From Thermodesulforhabdus norvegica (lineage in GTDB: Bacteria > Desulfobacterota > Syntrophobacteria > Syntrophobacterales > Thermodesulforhabdaceae), in NCBI RefSeq assembly GCF_900114975.1, contig NZ_FOUU01000004.1:1-60810 (forward strand): a stretch of 60,810 nucleotides of DNA. The letters run 5' to 3'. Below, piece by piece: positions 1 to 7,949 of this stretch. The position numbers and the translations under genes were made by a program. Every line of letters begins with the position of its first letter. Within the stretch, counting starts at the first letter, position 1. The notes beneath the pieces were generated by a model that saw only the letters and a list, made by a program, of their open reading frames with translations, made no database searches and had not been told where the DNA came from.

Positions 1-2
1 CG

Positions 3-32
3 GTTTCAATCCCTCATAGGTACTCTCGCAAC
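3..32 (-). CRISPR. Leader-proximal CRISPR repeat; array continues left of the window
   Basis: One 30-base unit reads GTTTCAATCCCTCATAGG on the plus strand and ends in CTCGCAAC. Its reverse complement ends in ATTGAAAC, the 8-base handle typical of type I-B crRNAs, and contains CCTATGAGG, common in I-B repeats. The array is therefore transcribed on the minus strand, in the same direction as the cas genes. Only two bases lie to its left, so neither a spacer nor a second repeat is visible. Calling it a repeat rests on resemblance to the family and on its position beside cas2. Confidence 0.8.
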
Positions 33-212
33 CAATCTCATTCCAGTATCTACACCAAATCCCGCCTACCGGTAAACATAAAATTTGGCTGTTGTCAAAT
101 CGTTAATTCTTACGACTTTGTCAATTATTACGACCCGTTGCGGTGATAGTAAAGTGTCGTCGATGCTCCGTAAATTTTTGCACGATTGGGGATCGACGGC
201 GGTGATGGGTCT
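33..212 (-). promoter_or_regulatory. CRISPR leader
   Basis: This AT-rich stretch lies between the cas2 stop and the first repeat, where a leader is expected. On the minus strand it holds two imperfect direct repeats: GTCGTAATAATTGACAAA (134-117) and GTCGTAAGAATT followed by AACGATTTGACAAC (116-91). Each contains TTGACA, a possible -35 element, but no convincing -10 pairs with either. The direct repeats may be protein-binding sites used in array transcription or spacer integration; that is inference. Confidence 0.6.
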
Positions 213-476
213 CTAAATGAAATAATCTTCTCCGCCCTTTTTTAATCCTATTATTTCGCGGTTACTGTACCGGGTCGTTTCGAAACAGTAAATAATTATC
301 GAGTCTTCTTCCCTGTTGATGATTTTCTTTAGCTCGGACATTAAGCGGGCAAGCCTTGCTTCCGTTGTCTTACCCTCAAAAACAGAATTTTGAACCCAGT
401 GCAGATATTTTCTGCAGGTTTTTAAAACTTTTGACACCCGCTTCACGTTTACGTCGTACACGAGAATTACAAACAT
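213..476 (-). CDS. cas2: CRISPR-associated endonuclease Cas2
   Basis: This 87-residue protein begins MFVILVYDVN, the first beta strand of the Cas2 ferredoxin fold with its conserved Asp (D9). Length and the run of basic and aromatic residues (KYLHWVQNSVFEG) fit Cas2. With Cas1 it forms the complex that inserts new spacers. It is the last gene of the cas operon, starts 5 bases after cas1 ends, and faces the leader and array. Confidence 0.95.
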   Translation of the reverse strand: MFVILVYDVNVKRVSKVLKTCRKYLHWVQNSVFEGKTTEARLARLMSELKKIINREEDSIIIYCFETTRYSNREIIGLKKGGEDYFI

Positions 477-481
477 GGCTC

Positions 482-1474
482 TTACCAGGACATTACAAAG
501 GGTTCGTATTCCTGCTCGCCCATAAGATGCTTCTGAATTTTGTAAAGCTCCAACCTGATAAGCTCCCTATAAGACACGTGACGGCCAAGTTTACGATGGT
601 GAAAGGTGGTTCTCATTCGTTCATCAATGTGTCTCACGAAAATTTCCCGACCTTCATCGGTTAGAATTATCCCCTGAAGGCGTTTTTCGAAGTGTTTTGC
701 CTTGAGAATACCTTTATTTAAAACGCTGAAGATTGTTCTGTCCCCTATCACGGGCTTAAATATCTCCGCAACATCCAGGTTCAGGGTAAAGCGCCGAAAA
801 TTCGTAGCATGCAAGAAACCGATTCTGGGGTCCAGGTGTGTCTGATAGATTTCGCTAAGACAAAACACGTAAATTAGTGAATTAGCAAAACTTATCAGAG
901 CATTAAGGCGGTTTTGTGGAGGCCTTCTGGTGCGGCTCTCAAAGGCAAATTCATCGTCCGCCAATATAACATCAAAGGCCCGATAATAAAGGTCTCTGAC
1001 ATTCCCCTCAACGGCCATCAATTCAGACACGTTACGGCACTGGTTTATGGAAATGCATAGGTTTTCGATCTTTTCCAGATTTTGGTCGACTTCTTTCCCT
1101 CGATTGGCATAGTAACTCAGAACCTTCCGGATATTTTCCACCGCACCACGCACGAACTTCCTTGCCAGAATCAGTCTCTTCTCTGAATCCAGATAATGCT
1201 CGCACTGTTTCAAAAGCATATACCCAGAATTGAAATGTTCTCTCGGATAAAAGCTCCCCACGTAATAACCGTAATGATTGAAAAAGTGCATGATTATACT
1301 GTGGCGGGACAGAAATTCTAATAGTCTTTTGTTTAAGTTTATTTCCCCGAATATAAGAAGTTCGCTCACTGCCTCAACAGGAACGTACTTTCTGCCGTTT
1401 TCCGTCTCCAGATACAGGGTGTTGTCTTTTCTTTTTACGTCACCATTGGAAAAAACATAGACGCTTCGCTTCAT
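482..1474 (-). CDS. cas1: CRISPR-associated integrase Cas1 (type I-B)
   Basis: This 330-residue Cas1 integrates spacers as a complex with Cas2. Expected catalytic residues are visible: E156 in AVEGNVRDLYY, H222 in GFLHATNFRR and the acidic pair D234/E237 in LNLDVAEIFKP. The length is normal. The ATG at 1474 is preceded by GGAGTAAGCC, a good ribosome binding site. It sits 11 bases after cas4 and 5 before cas2, so the three adaptation genes are probably co-translated. No fusion or truncation is seen. Confidence 0.97.
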   Translation of the reverse strand: MKRSVYVFSNGDVKRKDNTLYLETENGRKYVPVEAVSELLIFGEINLNKRLLEFLSRHSIIMHFFNHYGYYVGSFYPREHFNSGYMLLKQCEHYLDSEKRLILARKFVRGAVENIRKVLSYYANRGKEVDQNLEKIENLCISINQCRNVSELMAVEGNVRDLYYRAFDVILADDEFAFESRTRRPPQNRLNALISFANSLIYVFCLSEIYQTHLDPRIGFLHATNFRRFTLNLDVAEIFKPVIGDRTIFSVLNKGILKAKHFEKRLQGIILTDEGREIFVRHIDERMRTTFHHRKLGRHVSYRELIRLELYKIQKHLMGEQEYEPFVMSW

Positions 1475-1485
1475 GGCTTACTCCA

Positions 1486-1998
1486 TCAGGCAAAGCATAA
1501 CTCGAAAAAAGCGCATTTCTTGCATTTTCTTTGCTTTTTGACAGAAGGGGGTGTATCGCTGCTACACGTTTGGCTTATGATTTTGACGGTATTAGCCAGA
1601 TCACTTATACTGGTGTCGTCGAGTTCTACAGTAATTTTTTTGCGCTCCTTTGGTATTCTTATTTCTCCTTTGGCACTAAAGCCATGTGTCTTGAGATTAT
1701 TAAGATAAAAGAGCAGTTGCATTCTGGCTGCAGTGAGTTCTTTTGATGACTTTTTTATTTCGCAAATAACAAGGCTATTATTTTCCAGGACGATTAGATC
1801 GATTTTTATTCCTTCGAGCTGAATCTCTTTCTTATTTCTCGAATAGCTCTCTTCTGAAACGAGTCGCCCAATGACGAGAAGCTCCATGTCGGGATCGGGA
1901 TTAAGCTGTCGGGCGTAAAACCATGCCTTTCGTGGACACACAAAGTAAGCATTTACGAGATTGCCCGTGATTTTCGGTTCTCCGGTTCTGTCCTGCAT
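1486..1998 (-). CDS. cas4: CRISPR-associated nuclease Cas4
   Basis: This 170-residue RecB-like nuclease trims pre-spacers and helps choose PAM-adjacent ends with Cas1-Cas2. C21 (YFVCPRKAW) and the C-terminal C159, C162 and C168 (KCKKCAFFELC) are the four expected Fe-S ligands. The nuclease core motif is seen as KIDLIV followed by LVICEIKKS. The protein is on the short side but has both ends of the family. It lies between cas3 and cas1. Confidence 0.93.
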   Translation of the reverse strand: MQDRTGEPKITGNLVNAYFVCPRKAWFYARQLNPDPDMELLVIGRLVSEESYSRNKKEIQLEGIKIDLIVLENNSLVICEIKKSSKELTAARMQLLFYLNNLKTHGFSAKGEIRIPKERKKITVELDDTSISDLANTVKIISQTCSSDTPPSVKKQRKCKKCAFFELCFA

Positions 1999-2023
1999 TT
2001 GGGATCCAATTCCTTTTCGGCGC

Positions 2024-4303
2024 TTAAAGCAAAAAACTCTGGTCCTTTCTCGGGGAATCTTCCGGTAAAAGCCCCAGTTTGGGATCGTATCCGGCGTCGG
2101 CTATCAACAAACCGTCCGACAATGTCTTTAACCTGCCTTCCGATCTCAGCTTCCAGCAGGTACCAAGGGATATGGGCACCAACAGCTGATTTGCTATAAG
2201 ATGTTTTCCGGCCTGGCGGTGCTCTTGATATTCCTGAAAGAGTTGAATCGGGAGGATTTCTACGGCCTTGAAGAGACCTCGAAAGTCCTCGCTGCCTTCA
2301 TCCATGTGCATAATCGGCTTTAAGTATTGAAGCACCCTTAGAAAAGATTTCCTGGCCTGGCAAAAACGCCTGTTTTCGCCCTCTGTCCATCCCCAGGAAT
2401 AAACCCCGGTGATCCATTCTGACATCACAGGTACCGTAAGTTCCGAACCGTTATCAGGTCCCTTTGATGCCGTGTCCTTTATTCGCTGAAGATCGTAAAC
2501 GTGTTTTAATTTATTTTCGTCGAAGTTTGTTGCAACGTAGATGTTCACTGCTTCGGCATGCTCTCCGTAGCGGTTTACCCTTCCAAAGCGTTGCAACAAA
2601 TCATCCACGGGAGCGATCTCTGTGAAGAGTGTGTCGAAACTCACATCCAGGGATACTTCAACGACCTGCGTGGCTACCAGGATTCTAAGATCGAGATCGT
2701 GTTTTTTCTGGAGTGATTTGATGATCTGTCGTTCAAGGGTAACGCGGTCCTGATGGGTAAATCTGCTGTGCAGAAGGTAGACCCCCGGAACGGCTTCTGC
2801 CAGTTCTCTGTAAAGAGCCTGTGCCTGAGCCACCCGATTGGCCACGACGAGAACCTTTGCTCCTTTTTCTGCCCTTTCTATGATATCCGGCAACATCCTT
2901 TCCAGCGGCTCATTTCGCCAGAAAATTCGATGACGGGCTTTTTGCAGGAACATCCTGGACCATTCATCTTCGGGTTTTACCCTGAATACCGGAATATCCC
3001 CCTGCAGGGCGTCTCTTAAAAGTTCTTTGAGAAATTCGGGAAAGGTTGCACTCATGAAAAGGAATCGTCCCCCCAGTTGCCCGAGCAACCTAACCATTTC
3101 AACGATCAGAGCAACGACATGAGCGTCATAGGCATGAATTTCATCGAAGACGAAGATACCGCCCACCATCTCGCTAAGGCCCATCTCCCATCTTCTTATG
3201 CCAAAGAGCCACTTCATGAGCTGAAAGGGCGTAGCCAGCTTTAGCGGCTTATGGGCAAGCCGATTGAGCTCTTTATCTATTTTTGCCATAGAGTACGCCG
3301 TGTGATAGTCTTCCGTCCTTTCAAAGTAATCCCGAAAGGCGTAGTCCAATGCCCTTGCATGAAGAACTGCAACGTTTTCTTTGCCGAAGAACTCCTCCAG
3401 CTTATCCGCCATTGCTTCTATGCTTGCCTGATAGGGGAGGAGGTAAAAGATGCGTTCGCCTTTTTTGCGATTTCTCAGAGCCCACTTTATTGCAGCCAAT
3501 GTTTTGCCTGAACCGGTGGGAGCTTCAAGAAAGGCGTGTCCCCTGTGATTGCCCACTTCTTCCTGAAATCTTCTTGAAGGTGGCATCTTTCCGGGAAACA
3601 GTTCCGTTCGCAAATTTTTTATGCCGGCGCTTACGGCATGGTCTGCCGCCATGAGCCAGCCTCGAAGGAGCACAAAAGGTAAAGAACTGGCATCATAAAA
3701 ACTTCTGGATCTTAAGAGCTCTTCTCTAAGGTCTGAGAGATACTTTTCGGGGAAAGGCACGCTCTTCAGCCTTTCGGGAAGCTTTATTCCCATGAATTCG
3801 TTACGTGAGGACAGGAAGCTTCGAAGCCAGTCCCAGGATGCGGCCATTTCGCCAAGCCTTTGAAGGAATTTCTCTTTCGCTTCGTTTACGAATTCCGGTG
3901 TGGGGAGTGGTAATAAACCGGAATCTATCAGTAAATTGTTGTCGGATAGATCCCGGTGGTGTGTCAGTACGGCCGTGAATGCCAGCTTCTGGGTCACATA
4001 ATCGGGAAATTTGCAGGCCAGCAAGAAGGCTGCCGATAATACCTCGTGGCGAAAATTCCAGGCCTTCTGCCGATCTTTTAAGGAACGCTGGAAACCTTCA
4101 GCGCATTTACCTATGTCATGGCTGAGCCCGGCGATAACAAGAGCCTCCGAGACTTTGCGGGCCCCTTCAGAACCCAGGAGTTTTTCCCAGTGAACAGAGT
4201 AGGCCTCGGTGATCTCCCTACAGTATTCCGAAACGTCCTTGAGATGCTCCGACAGCGGGATCGGGGGGTCACCAGATTTAGCCAGCAGTTGCTGACGTGC
4301 CAT
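2024..4303 (-). CDS. cas3: CRISPR-associated helicase/nuclease Cas3 (HD-helicase)
   Basis: Cas3 is recruited by Cascade to unwind and cut target DNA. This 759-residue protein has an N-terminal HD domain (H62-D63 in LSHDIGK, further histidines near 86 and 115-116), then a superfamily 2 helicase: Walker A EAPTGSGKT near 261-268, the DEIH box at 387-390, motif III MSAT and motif VI QRFGRVNR. The frame is open to 4417, but the ATG at 4303 is preferred because AAAGGAG lies just upstream and the protein then starts shortly before the HD domain. It overlaps the cas5 3' end by 26 bases. Confidence 0.95.
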   Translation of the reverse strand: MARQQLLAKSGDPPIPLSEHLKDVSEYCREITEAYSVHWEKLLGSEGARKVSEALVIAGLSHDIGKCAEGFQRSLKDRQKAWNFRHEVLSAAFLLACKFPDYVTQKLAFTAVLTHHRDLSDNNLLIDSGLLPLPTPEFVNEAKEKFLQRLGEMAASWDWLRSFLSSRNEFMGIKLPERLKSVPFPEKYLSDLREELLRSRSFYDASSLPFVLLRGWLMAADHAVSAGIKNLRTELFPGKMPPSRRFQEEVGNHRGHAFLEAPTGSGKTLAAIKWALRNRKKGERIFYLLPYQASIEAMADKLEEFFGKENVAVLHARALDYAFRDYFERTEDYHTAYSMAKIDKELNRLAHKPLKLATPFQLMKWLFGIRRWEMGLSEMVGGIFVFDEIHAYDAHVVALIVEMVRLLGQLGGRFLFMSATFPEFLKELLRDALQGDIPVFRVKPEDEWSRMFLQKARHRIFWRNEPLERMLPDIIERAEKGAKVLVVANRVAQAQALYRELAEAVPGVYLLHSRFTHQDRVTLERQIIKSLQKKHDLDLRILVATQVVEVSLDVSFDTLFTEIAPVDDLLQRFGRVNRYGEHAEAVNIYVATNFDENKLKHVYDLQRIKDTASKGPDNGSELTVPVMSEWITGVYSWGWTEGENRRFCQARKSFLRVLQYLKPIMHMDEGSEDFRGLFKAVEILPIQLFQEYQEHRQAGKHLIANQLLVPISLGTCWKLRSEGRLKTLSDGLLIADAGYDPKLGLLPEDSPRKDQSFLL

Positions 4304-4979
4304 TCGATGTCCACTCCTTTCGAAATAAAAGCACAACATCTCCGCCTTCCCGGTTTCTGACGAGCCAGTCCCCGGCGGTTTCCAGCCGGACGGGATTGTG
4401 AAAATCCACAATGCCAAAAACGGCCATTTTCAGGGGGCTTCGTACGGGCTCGTCGTTAAAGGCAACCGGAAGGTTATAAAGAATTGCCGAACCCGACATC
4501 TTTGAAATCAGTTCGAAAGGCACGAGACATCCGCGGACCTCTCCATCTGAGACCCTCTGCAAAGAGACCCGCCTGATTTTTTCAACGAAGGCAACGTCCT
4601 GGGTTCGGCCAAGAAGCAGGGTATATCGAGGATTGCGAAAGCAGTTTTCCCAGCGCAGGGGGAGATAAAGAATCAGACGGGGCATTACGAGAAATTCCCG
4701 CCTGACGACCGTGCTTTTTCCGGGTTTTGCAGGCGCTCCAACTTTGTTCCTTTCGAACTGATAGATCTTTTCCAGATCTTCCCCTCTGCTTTCGTACTCA
4801 AATCGGTAAGCCATCCAATCGACTTCTTCAGGCAGTATCCATCTTCCGGTAGCGGCCGAAAGAAGCCCGTAAATAGTAGAAAGGGGCGGCACGGTCAGGG
4901 TCAGTTGATGCCCTACGTAATGAGGCACCCTGAAAGAAGCGGTATAAGCCGCGATCTCAATTCTTATGCCTTCCAGCAT
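4278..4979 (-). CDS. cas5: Cascade subunit Cas5 (Cas5t type)
   Basis: Cas5 caps the 5' handle of the crRNA in Cascade. The N-terminus IRIEIAAYTASFRVPHY and the glycine-rich PPLSTIYGLLSAATG are typical of the I-B/Tneap Cas5t group. Two starts are possible: GTG at 5009 overlapping the cas7 stop, or ATG at 4979 with GGAAGGAG 11 bases upstream. The second puts the family N-terminus at the protein start (233 aa) and is preferred. It overlaps cas3 downstream. Confidence 0.9.
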   Translation of the reverse strand: MLEGIRIEIAAYTASFRVPHYVGHQLTLTVPPLSTIYGLLSAATGRWILPEEVDWMAYRFEYESRGEDLEKIYQFERNKVGAPAKPGKSTVVRREFLVMPRLILYLPLRWENCFRNPRYTLLLGRTQDVAFVEKIRRVSLQRVSDGEVRGCLVPFELISKMSGSAILYNLPVAFNDEPVRSPLKMAVFGIVDFHNPVRLETAGDWLVRNREGGDVVLLFRKEWTSNGTSATAG

Positions 4980-5005
4980 GGGTCTGCATACTCCTTCCGG
5001 CAAAA

Positions 5006-6067
5006 TCACAGGGCACTGAAAACCTGATCCACCAGTTCTGCTGCCTTTTCGAGGGCCTGATTGGGCGTGCCGACCACATCAATCAGGTCTGAAAAAGGTT
5101 CATCCTTCGTGAATTTACTTAAAACTTCTTCTTCATTGGCTAACAGAGCCGGTCGATAGCCGAAGAACACAGGCTTACCGTTACCGGATAAGAGCACACG
5201 GTCTTTGTAGTCGGTCAGCACAGATTCCAGCCTTTGAAGATTCAGAACGATCCTTTCGTTATTTATGTCGGCTTCGAAGATTCTTTGAAATGGGGCATTA
5301 CCGCCGTCCAGGAAGCCTACCAGCACCACCACCGGACTGACTTCCGAGAGGTTGCGGGCGAGCTGAGCGCCACCCCTCAGTCTTGCCAGAGCCTTCAAAG
5401 CGTCCCGAACTCGTCTGATGCGCTCCTCCAGGTTTATCCGATAAACCCTGTCGTCTTCCTCATCCTTTTCGAGCACATCGGAGTGAGCCTTTACCAGTTC
5501 CTCTGAAAGATCGGCCATCTCACCTTTAGCAAACCTGCCCACGTCACTTAAGGAGATGGTAAAAACCCCTTGAAGATAGGTGGTATAATGCTCCGATTCA
5601 AAGGGTATGATATCTGCGTCCGGGGGCAGATTTCGGGAGAAGTGCCCGAAGTCACGGGTTATCACGTTTGGCAAAACGGAAATAAGAAGACTGTTTTTCA
5701 GCGGAGATATTCTCCTGTATGTACCGGATCCCGTGTCGGCAGAGGACGAGGGCTTTTTTCTTTTTCTTGCAGCCATATAGCCGAAGATATCGTCTTCTTC
5801 GTACAGAATGGGATCTCCCGCCGTATAAGCGCTTTTGGCCTCACGGGTTACTTCGCTCGGCTTCCAGCCAAAATCCTGATAAAGCACTTCACGCCACCAG
5901 CGCCTCCAGGCCTGACCGGATACATAGGGAAAACGCAGCCGTCCGAGTCGGATCTGTTTAACCACAACGGCGTTATCAACCCTTAAACCTTCGGCCTGCC
6001 CTGCGTTGTTAAGAGCAGCCCCGTTTGCCTCGACGAGCACGGCACCTGTAATAACCGGATAAGCCAT
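5006..6067 (-). CDS. cas7: Cascade backbone subunit Cas7 (Cst2/DevR family)
   Basis: Cas7 copies coat the crRNA spacer to form the Cascade backbone. The 353-residue protein starts MAYPVITGAVLVEANGAALN and has VKQIRLGRLRFPYVSGQAWRR, characteristic of the Cst2/DevR branch. Length is at the upper end for Cas7. AGAGGAGGGAG lies just upstream of the ATG. It follows cas8 by 15 bases and its TGA overlaps the alternative GTG start of cas5, so the Cascade genes are closely coupled. Confidence 0.92.
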   Translation of the reverse strand: MAYPVITGAVLVEANGAALNNAGQAEGLRVDNAVVVKQIRLGRLRFPYVSGQAWRRWWREVLYQDFGWKPSEVTREAKSAYTAGDPILYEEDDIFGYMAARKRKKPSSSADTGSGTYRRISPLKNSLLISVLPNVITRDFGHFSRNLPPDADIIPFESEHYTTYLQGVFTISLSDVGRFAKGEMADLSEELVKAHSDVLEKDEEDDRVYRINLEERIRRVRDALKALARLRGGAQLARNLSEVSPVVVLVGFLDGGNAPFQRIFEADINNERIVLNLQRLESVLTDYKDRVLLSGNGKPVFFGYRPALLANEEEVLSKFTKDEPFSDLIDVVGTPNQALEKAAELVDQVFSAL

Positions 6068-6082
6068 TTCTCCCTCCTCTGG

Positions 6083-7777
6083 CTAGAATAATTCTTCCCG
6101 GTCTTCGAAAGAAATAACTTCCTCGGGCAAGCTCCCGTTACCCGCGGTCTTTTCGAACAAAAAGGCCAACAGATAATCTCTTAATAACCAGAGCATTCCT
6201 CTGTCTTCGAGAGGCACCAGGAAAACGAAATCATTAAAACCGATTGCTCCATCCCGGACCGCCCTTAGATAAACTCCACGAATTTGAGCAGGGCTTCTGG
6301 CAGTTTGAAGTCTGGCAATCCAGCGCTCCGGAGACGGCAAGCTACCCAATAATCGTTCGCCGATTTGCCTGATCCGTTTTATGATCTGATCTTCAACGAG
6401 GATCACTTCATTTTTCGTAACTTCCGGAAATTCCAGACCCCTATCCCTGCAATTCTGCCATTCGTAAATTACCCCGAGAACCATGTCCCTGATTTCTGAG
6501 GCTCTTAAATCGTCGTTAGGAGGCAGCAGTGTGTAGAACTGGTCGTGAGTTATCAGGCCTTTTTTTACGAAATCCAGAAAGAGGCCATATAGATTCTCGC
6601 TTTTACGCAGTTGCATAATGTACTTACGGGAGTCGTCATCCCTGGCTATTTTAATACCCAGGTTTTCAATTATGCTGAGTTTGCTTTCGAGCATTTCTAA
6701 AACCTCCAGAAGGTAAAGACCCTGAGCCACCCATCCGCCTCTGAGGGACGGAGTTTTTCCTTCGGCTTCGTTTCCGTGATCGAGACACAGGGCGATGATT
6801 TTTTCGCGGTTCAGCATTCTTAAAGAAACATCTCTGACGAAAGCTTCGCGGCCTTTTTTATCTTTATCGTCCAGATTCTTCGGTACTCGCAGCAACTCAC
6901 GGCGGAAGCGGTCGAAAAAATGATTACCTTTTATTTGAAGCCCTGCCAGAAACTTCAGCAATTTATTGGGAATGGAGTAGGCCGTTACGAAGGGCTTACG
7001 GAGATCGTTTGAAAAGATGTAGGCCGTCGTGGGCATTGGATTAAGGCAAACATTTCTTAATTGATATCCGGCCCTGGATAGAAGCTCACAAAGTACGTAA
7101 AGGACCGTTCCGGCATCTCCTGCCGTCTGCCACTCGTTATAGAACTTCAGAGGGGAGTTGGAAGATTTTGCCAGTTCAAATTTGGCCCAGCAGTAAGTCT
7201 TTGAAATTTCAGAGGCTATTTCCGGTGACTGAATGTGCAGAAACCAAAGGCGGCCGGTACCTCCGGTTCTCGTTATGGACATTGGGAGGAACCTTATGGC
7301 AAAGGCGCAGACTCCGCATATTGTGACACCGGCAGTAAAGGCAGAGTAAAAATTTACCATTCCTGAAAGCATGGGAACTTTGTCTTTGCGAACGGCAACG
7401 GTTCCCTCCGTGGGCGCCTTCCGTCCGCAGAGTAGGCAGGTTGAACTGCCGTTGTTTTTCAGACAGAGAAGGGCGCGTTCTAAATCGGCCTTAAGGGCAT
7501 TCCGAAATTTTTTCCTTACTGCTTCCGGTCCCCCTTTCCAGTTTGAAGGGTTTACCAGTTCGCTGTTGGGGAAGACCTGTGAAAGCTCCTTCCTTGCAAA
7601 AGAATCTTCGACATTAATTCCGAGGCTCTGGTCGCTGAGAAGTATTTGCTCCAGCCTTTCCGCTGCTTTCCTCAATTCTTCGTCTTTTACTTCTTCTGGT
7701 TTTAAGGTTTCCGTTGCGGCCAGGATTGCCGCAATACCGGCATCAACAAAGGGGTTTCCCGTCCAGAGGATGCCCAT
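6083..7777 (-). CDS. cas8b: Cascade large subunit Cas8 (Cst1/Cas8b1-like)
   Basis: The large subunit recognises the PAM and recruits Cas3. This 564-residue protein is divergent, but two CxxC pairs (C114/C117 in TCLLCGRK and C154/C157 in ICGVCAF) form the zinc-ribbon-like element seen in Cst1 proteins, and it starts GILWTGNPFVDAGIAAI, typical of that group. ATG 7777 is chosen over the upstream in-frame start at 7807 because AGGGAG sits 7 bases before it. It is the first cas gene, 172 bases from the preceding kinase gene. Confidence 0.88.
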   Translation of the reverse strand: MGILWTGNPFVDAGIAAILAATETLKPEEVKDEELRKAAERLEQILLSDQSLGINVEDSFARKELSQVFPNSELVNPSNWKGGPEAVRKKFRNALKADLERALLCLKNNGSSTCLLCGRKAPTEGTVAVRKDKVPMLSGMVNFYSAFTAGVTICGVCAFAIRFLPMSITRTGGTGRLWFLHIQSPEIASEISKTYCWAKFELAKSSNSPLKFYNEWQTAGDAGTVLYVLCELLSRAGYQLRNVCLNPMPTTAYIFSNDLRKPFVTAYSIPNKLLKFLAGLQIKGNHFFDRFRRELLRVPKNLDDKDKKGREAFVRDVSLRMLNREKIIALCLDHGNEAEGKTPSLRGGWVAQGLYLLEVLEMLESKLSIIENLGIKIARDDDSRKYIMQLRKSENLYGLFLDFVKKGLITHDQFYTLLPPNDDLRASEIRDMVLGVIYEWQNCRDRGLEFPEVTKNEVILVEDQIIKRIRQIGERLLGSLPSPERWIARLQTARSPAQIRGVYLRAVRDGAIGFNDFVFLVPLEDRGMLWLLRDYLLAFLFEKTAGNGSLPEEVISFEDREELF

Positions 7778-7839
7778 TTTCCATCTCCCTGATCGGCTAA
7801 AATCCATAAATTCCCTGCAGGGCTCCGTTAACTGTAGCG

Positions 7840-7868
7840 ATTATGATCAAAGTAACGGCAATATTCAA
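7840..7868 (-). promoter_or_regulatory. Candidate sigma-70 promoter of the cas operon
   Basis: On the minus strand TTGAAT (7868-7863) and CATAAT (7845-7840) are separated by exactly 17 bases, matching 4/6 and 5/6 of the consensus. The -10 ends 63 bases before the cas8 ATG. It lies in the only gap upstream of the cas genes. Confidence 0.45.
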
Positions 7869-7949
7869 TGCCTCATCAGTTATTACGGAGTTGTGCAGGA
7901 TTTTTTCAAAAAAAAGATGATCAATAAATTAAAAATGGATTAAGATGGG

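Noticed and set aside
7371-7943. Plus-strand frame of 190 codons at the cas8 5' end
   Set aside because: It covers the coding strand complement of cas8 and lacks a family match.
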